NCBI RefSeq assembly: GCF_001547755.1
Contig: NZ_AP013042.1
Coordinates: 868,001-932,000, forward strand
DNA: 64,000 bases
Direction of reading: 5' to 3'
From: an endosymbiont of Bathymodiolus septemdierum str. Myojin knoll
Lineage (GTDB): Bacteria > Pseudomonadota > Gammaproteobacteria > PS1 > Pseudothioglobaceae
The notes beneath the pieces are model-generated. The model worked only from the letters and a program-made list of their open reading frames with translations. It had not been told where the DNA came from and ran no database searches. Within the stretch, counting starts at the first letter, position 1. The number at the start of each line of letters is the position of its first letter. A program made the position numbers and the translations under genes. Shown here piece after piece: positions 58,565 to 64,000 of the stretch.

Positions 58565-59449
58565 CTACTGTAAATGTTTTCTGACAAAATCTGCCGTCCT
58601 CTGATTGGCATCTTTGGCAGCTAAATCATCGGCAAAAGTTCGCACATGCTCTGGACGGAAATCAAAACCTCTGCCAACACCTGGGTAGACAATTAATTCA
58701 ACATCGACACCTTTTTCTTTCAACACTTTGGTTGCTAAGAAAATCGGGCGCAGTCTTTGATATTGTTCGTATTCACCGATAAATACCAAAGTTGGCACTT
58801 TGAGTTTATCAATTTCTGGCGCATATTGATAAACTTGCTCAACTTCTGAACCATCAGGGTCTTGCCAATGTGGATAATAGCCAACATAACACGCTACCTT
58901 ATCTTCTTGTTTTTTATGTGTTACTAAGGCTTTTAGCGTCATGTAACCGCCACGAGTATGTGCAACTGTGCAGACTTTATTACCGATAATATCATCGCGT
59001 TCCAGCAGGATATCAATGCCTTTTGCTACATGATGGTCGTAAGCAGGTGTGTGTTTATTTGGAAATGGTGGTTTGAGATAAGTGCCAAACATATTCGGGG
59101 CTAACACAATAAAACCACGGGCTGCCAAGCGTTTAATCCTCGGCAATGTCCAAGAATCTAAACCACGACGACCATGCTGAAACAAAATTGGTAAATATTT
59201 ACCGGGTTTTGTCGGCTTAAATAAATAAGCCTCAACCTCAACATCACCGTCCATATAAGTCACTCCTTGCATAGAAACTTGATAATTCTGCGGCACAGAT
59301 AATCGCCCTTCTTTCCACCATGCATCATCCCACCAGCGTTTTTCTTTGTCTTGCGGATAGTTGATTTCAACCCAAGGCTTAGAAGGATGCACGCCCGCAA
59401 AAATCAGACTAGAAAAACACAGTATTGAAAATAAAGTCAGTTTTCTCAT
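58565..59449 (-). CDS. Secreted dienelactone-hydrolase-like alpha/beta hydrolase
   Basis: The 294-residue product has a signal peptide (LTLFSILCFSSLIFAG) and an alpha/beta hydrolase fold: ILFQHGRRG as oxyanion region, FIGEYEQY near the Asp position and PEHVRTF with the His. The nucleophile elbow reads V-A-H-T-R-G-G, with Thr where Ser or Cys is expected. It may therefore be inactive or use Thr. It is 11 bp after thiC on the same strand. The substrate is unknown. Confidence 0.75.
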   Translation of the reverse strand: MRKLTLFSILCFSSLIFAGVHPSKPWVEINYPQDKEKRWWDDAWWKEGRLSVPQNYQVSMQGVTYMDGDVEVEAYLFKPTKPGKYLPILFQHGRRGLDSWTLPRIKRLAARGFIVLAPNMFGTYLKPPFPNKHTPAYDHHVAKGIDILLERDDIIGNKVCTVAHTRGGYMTLKALVTHKKQEDKVACYVGYYPHWQDPDGSEVEQVYQYAPEIDKLKVPTLVFIGEYEQYQRLRPIFLATKVLKEKGVDVELIVYPGVGRGFDFRPEHVRTFADDLAAKDANQRTADFVRKHLQ

Positions 59450-59460
59450 GGTAACCTCAA

Positions 59461-61344
<1,884 letters not shown>

Positions 61345-61360
61345 TTATTAAATGAAATGA

Positions 61361-62362
<1,002 letters not shown>

Positions 62363-62372
62363 CTTTAATTTT

Positions 62373-62705
62373 CTACTGATAAGACCTTAGTCTATCTGTA
62401 ATAAAGTTACGCACTAAAGCATTAACGCTCATTTTACGCTGTCGGGCAACTTGCGTTAATTGCGCATGTTCTTTTGGGTCTATACGCAGAGAGAATTTTC
62501 CAGATGCTGGTTTAACAACCTGATTATTATTTTTCTTGCAAGTTTCGAGATAAAAGTCAACAGATGCTTTAAATTCATCATAAATTTTTTTGGCGTTATC
62601 ACTTTCAAAAAGGATTTTATTCTTGCCGATATTAATCACTTCACCCCAAAATATTTGGTCCTCTTCGCTAAAGTTTACTTGTGCCTTATAACCCTTGTAT
62701 TCCAT
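62373..62705 (-). CDS. hicB: HicB-family antitoxin with ribbon-helix-helix domain
   Basis: The 110-residue protein has the HicB fold (YKGYKAQVNFSEEDQIFWGEV, then NAKKIYDEFKASVDFYLETC) and a C-terminal RHH DNA-binding domain (SGKFSLRIDPKEHAQLTQVA). It neutralises HicA and likely represses its own operon at the operator upstream of hicA. Start overlaps the hicA stop by one base (TAATG). Confidence 0.9.
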   Translation of the reverse strand: MEYKGYKAQVNFSEEDQIFWGEVINIGKNKILFESDNAKKIYDEFKASVDFYLETCKKNNNQVVKPASGKFSLRIDPKEHAQLTQVARQRKMSVNALVRNFITDRLRSYQ

Positions 62706-62956
62706 TATTTAACTCCAATATCTTTCAAAAAATTTTGTAACTGTTTTATCACATAGGTTTTAACTTCGTTATTCGGATGTGGCTTATGTAAAACAATAAA
62801 CGCATCACCAAATCTAAACACAATCCTTGAACCACTACCTTCGCTTCTTACTAATCCAATAGCAATCAATAAATTATCAATATCACTAAATTTAATATTC
62901 TTTAACGCTGGTTTTGTTAATAATCTATCAAGTGTTTTCCTATGCTTATTATTCAT
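62705..62956 (-). CDS. hicA: HicA-family toxin
   Basis: The 83-residue product has the HicA-like layout with SDIDNLLIAIGLVRSEGSGSRIVF and HKPHPNNEVKTYVIKQL. The usual His of the GSH motif appears as GSR, with His later in HKPHP, which is a variation within the family. I chose the ATG at 62956; an upstream ATG at 62974 lies within the operator palindrome. The toxin-first order is the reverse of the pair at 19.3 kb. Confidence 0.85.
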   Translation of the reverse strand: MNNKHRKTLDRLLTKPALKNIKFSDIDNLLIAIGLVRSEGSGSRIVFRFGDAFIVLHKPHPNNEVKTYVIKQLQNFLKDIGVK

Positions 62957-62964
62957 ATATTTAA

Positions 62965-62994
62965 ATGATACCATATTTTAAAATATGATACCAT
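62965..62994. promoter_or_regulatory. Palindromic operator of the hicAB operon
   Basis: Two direct copies of ATGATACCAT (62965-62974 and 62985-62994) start exactly 20 bp (two helix turns) apart. The perfect palindrome ATATTTTAAAATAT (62973-62986) lies between. The spacing suits an RHH repressor such as HicB binding on one face of the DNA. It lies between the acs stop and the hicA start. Confidence 0.65.
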
Positions 62995-62996
62995 TT

Positions 62997-64000
62997 TTAT
63001 ATTCTATTCTCAATCAAATCATCTACCACCTCTGGCTCTGCTAGCGTTGAAGTGTCACCTAAGTTACCATAATCACCTTCGGAAATTTTTCTTAAAATAC
63101 GACGCATTATTTTGCCACTGCGGGTTTTTGGCAGTCGATTGGCAAATTGGATTTTATCGACGGTGGCAATTGGTCCGATTTCACTGCGAACTAATTTAAC
63201 CAATTCGACTTTTAACGCATCGCTTGGCTCTATACCATTAATGAGGGAAACATAGGCGTAAATAGCCTGACCTTTGATATCGTGGGGGTAGCCGACGACA
63301 GCGGATTCAGAGACATTTTTGTGTAGCACCAAGGCGGATTCTATTTCTGCAGTACCGAGTCGGTGTCCAGAAATGTTGAGGACATCATCAACTCTGCCGG
63401 TAATCCAATAGTAACCGTCTGCATCACGACGAACACCATCACCGGCAAAATATTTACCTTTGAAAGTAGAGAAATAGGCTTCCATAAAGCGTTCATGATT
63501 ATTATAAAGTCCACGCATTTGTCCAGGCCATGAGCGGGCTAAAACCAAGATACCTTCCGCTTCACCTTTTAATACTTGGCCTAATTCATTGACCACTTGC
63601 GGTTCAATGCCGAAGAATGGCTTACTGGCAGAGCCTGGCTTTAAGGCAGTGGCATACGGCAGTGGGGTAATCATATGCCCACCTGTTTCAGTTTGCCACC
63701 AAGTATCAACGATTGGACAATTACCATTACCGATTTTATGGTAGTACCATTCCCACGCCTCAGGATTGATTGGCTCACCAACAGTACCAAGAATGCGCAA
63801 ACTTGAACGCTCGGTTTTTGCAACGAAATCATCACCTGCACCCATGAGTGCACGAATAGCAGTTGGCGCGGTATAAAATGCATTAACCTGATGTTTGTCA
63901 ATAACCTGCCAAAAACGCGCCGCATCTGGATAAGTCGGAATACCTTCAAACATCAATGTAGTTGCGCCGTTTGCGAGCGGACCATAGACAATATAAGAAT
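62997..64000 (-). CDS. acs: Acetyl-CoA synthetase, C-terminal part
   Basis: The gene continues beyond the right edge; about 334 C-terminal residues are seen. Acs makes acetyl-CoA from acetate and ATP. Visible are [11 protein letters not shown], the [13 protein letters not shown] substrate motif, [31 protein letters not shown] (part: [17 protein letters not shown]) and the acetylated lysine motif [11 protein letters not shown]. The C-terminal stop is 41 bp before hicA on the same strand. Confidence 0.95.
   Translation of the reverse strand, partial: SYIVYGPLANGATTLMFEGIPTYPDAARFWQVIDKHQVNAFYTAPTAIRALMGAGDDFVAKTERSSLRILGTVGEPINPEAWEWYYHKIGNGNCPIVDTWWQTETGGHMITPLPYATALKPGSASKPFFGIEPQVVNELGQVLKGEAEGILVLARSWPGQMRGLYNNHERFMEAYFSTFKGKYFAGDGVRRDADGYYWITGRVDDVLNISGHRLGTAEIESALVLHKNVSESAVVGYPHDIKGQAIYAYVSLINGIEPSDALKVELVKLVRSEIGPIATVDKIQFANRLPKTRSGKIMRRILRKISEGDYGNLGDTSTLAEPEVVDDLIENRI

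Overview
The window is 64 kb of a low-GC (about 38-40% by eye), densely packed gammaproteobacterial chromosome. Gene content and protein style (full ISC operon, Tol-Pal, BamD, LpxL-type acyltransferase, MetH, RmuC, HscA) point to the Gammaproteobacteria. The AT-rich housekeeping genes, tight ATGA overlaps and an Asn/Tyr-rich secreted protein resembling sulfur-globule proteins recall the SUP05/Thioglobus/mussel-symbiont group of sulfur oxidisers. That placement is an inference: no sulfur-oxidation or carbon-fixation gene lies in this window.

Layout. 1-2.7 kb: parE end, queC, acpP, fabF. 2.7-8.9 kb: small membrane protein, oligopeptidase A, tRNA-Ser, metG, apbC/mrp. 8.9-14.8 kb: minus-strand isc operon (iscR-S-U-A-hscB-hscA-fdx) with a recognisable IscR box, preceded by cysE. 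14.8-16.5 kb: a 193-bp MITE-like element, an LpxL-type acyltransferase and ttcA. 16.6-19.8 kb: an AT-rich island with two near-complete integron attC sites and one truncated one, carrying a nuclease-like gene, DUF2141 and DUF2269 genes and a hicBA toxin-antitoxin pair, but no integrase. 19.8-29 kb: Fur-box-linked Bfd-like ferredoxin, pabB, pal-tolB-iscX, spoT, bamD, MFS, ssb, HIT protein and the Asn/Tyr-rich secreted protein. 29-36.3 kb: metH, a coupled 51-aa membrane peptide, nusB-ribH-ribBA-ribE and yihY. 36.3-38.6 kb: an accessory module of a beta-helix membrane protein, a zeta-toxin-like kinase and a 46-aa protein. 38.6-49.4 kb: ABC-F ATPase, ftsW-murG, bioB, glnA, the coupled xerC-tsaC-hemF-tusA operon and htpG. 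49.4-51 kb: lipoprotein subtilase plus a barrel-like protein. 51-64 kb: trmJ/suhB, yciK-rmuC-gph, plsC, rnt, a short ArgA-type acetyltransferase, ilvD, a hydrolase, thiC/hemB, a second hicAB pair with its operator, and the acs 3' part.

The genes are mostly core metabolism: Fe-S assembly, riboflavin, haem, biotin, thiamin, branched-chain amino acid and folate synthesis, cell envelope and tRNA modification. The parts most likely to hold undescribed biology are the orphan integron cassettes, the beta-helix/zeta-kinase module, and several small translationally coupled ORFs.
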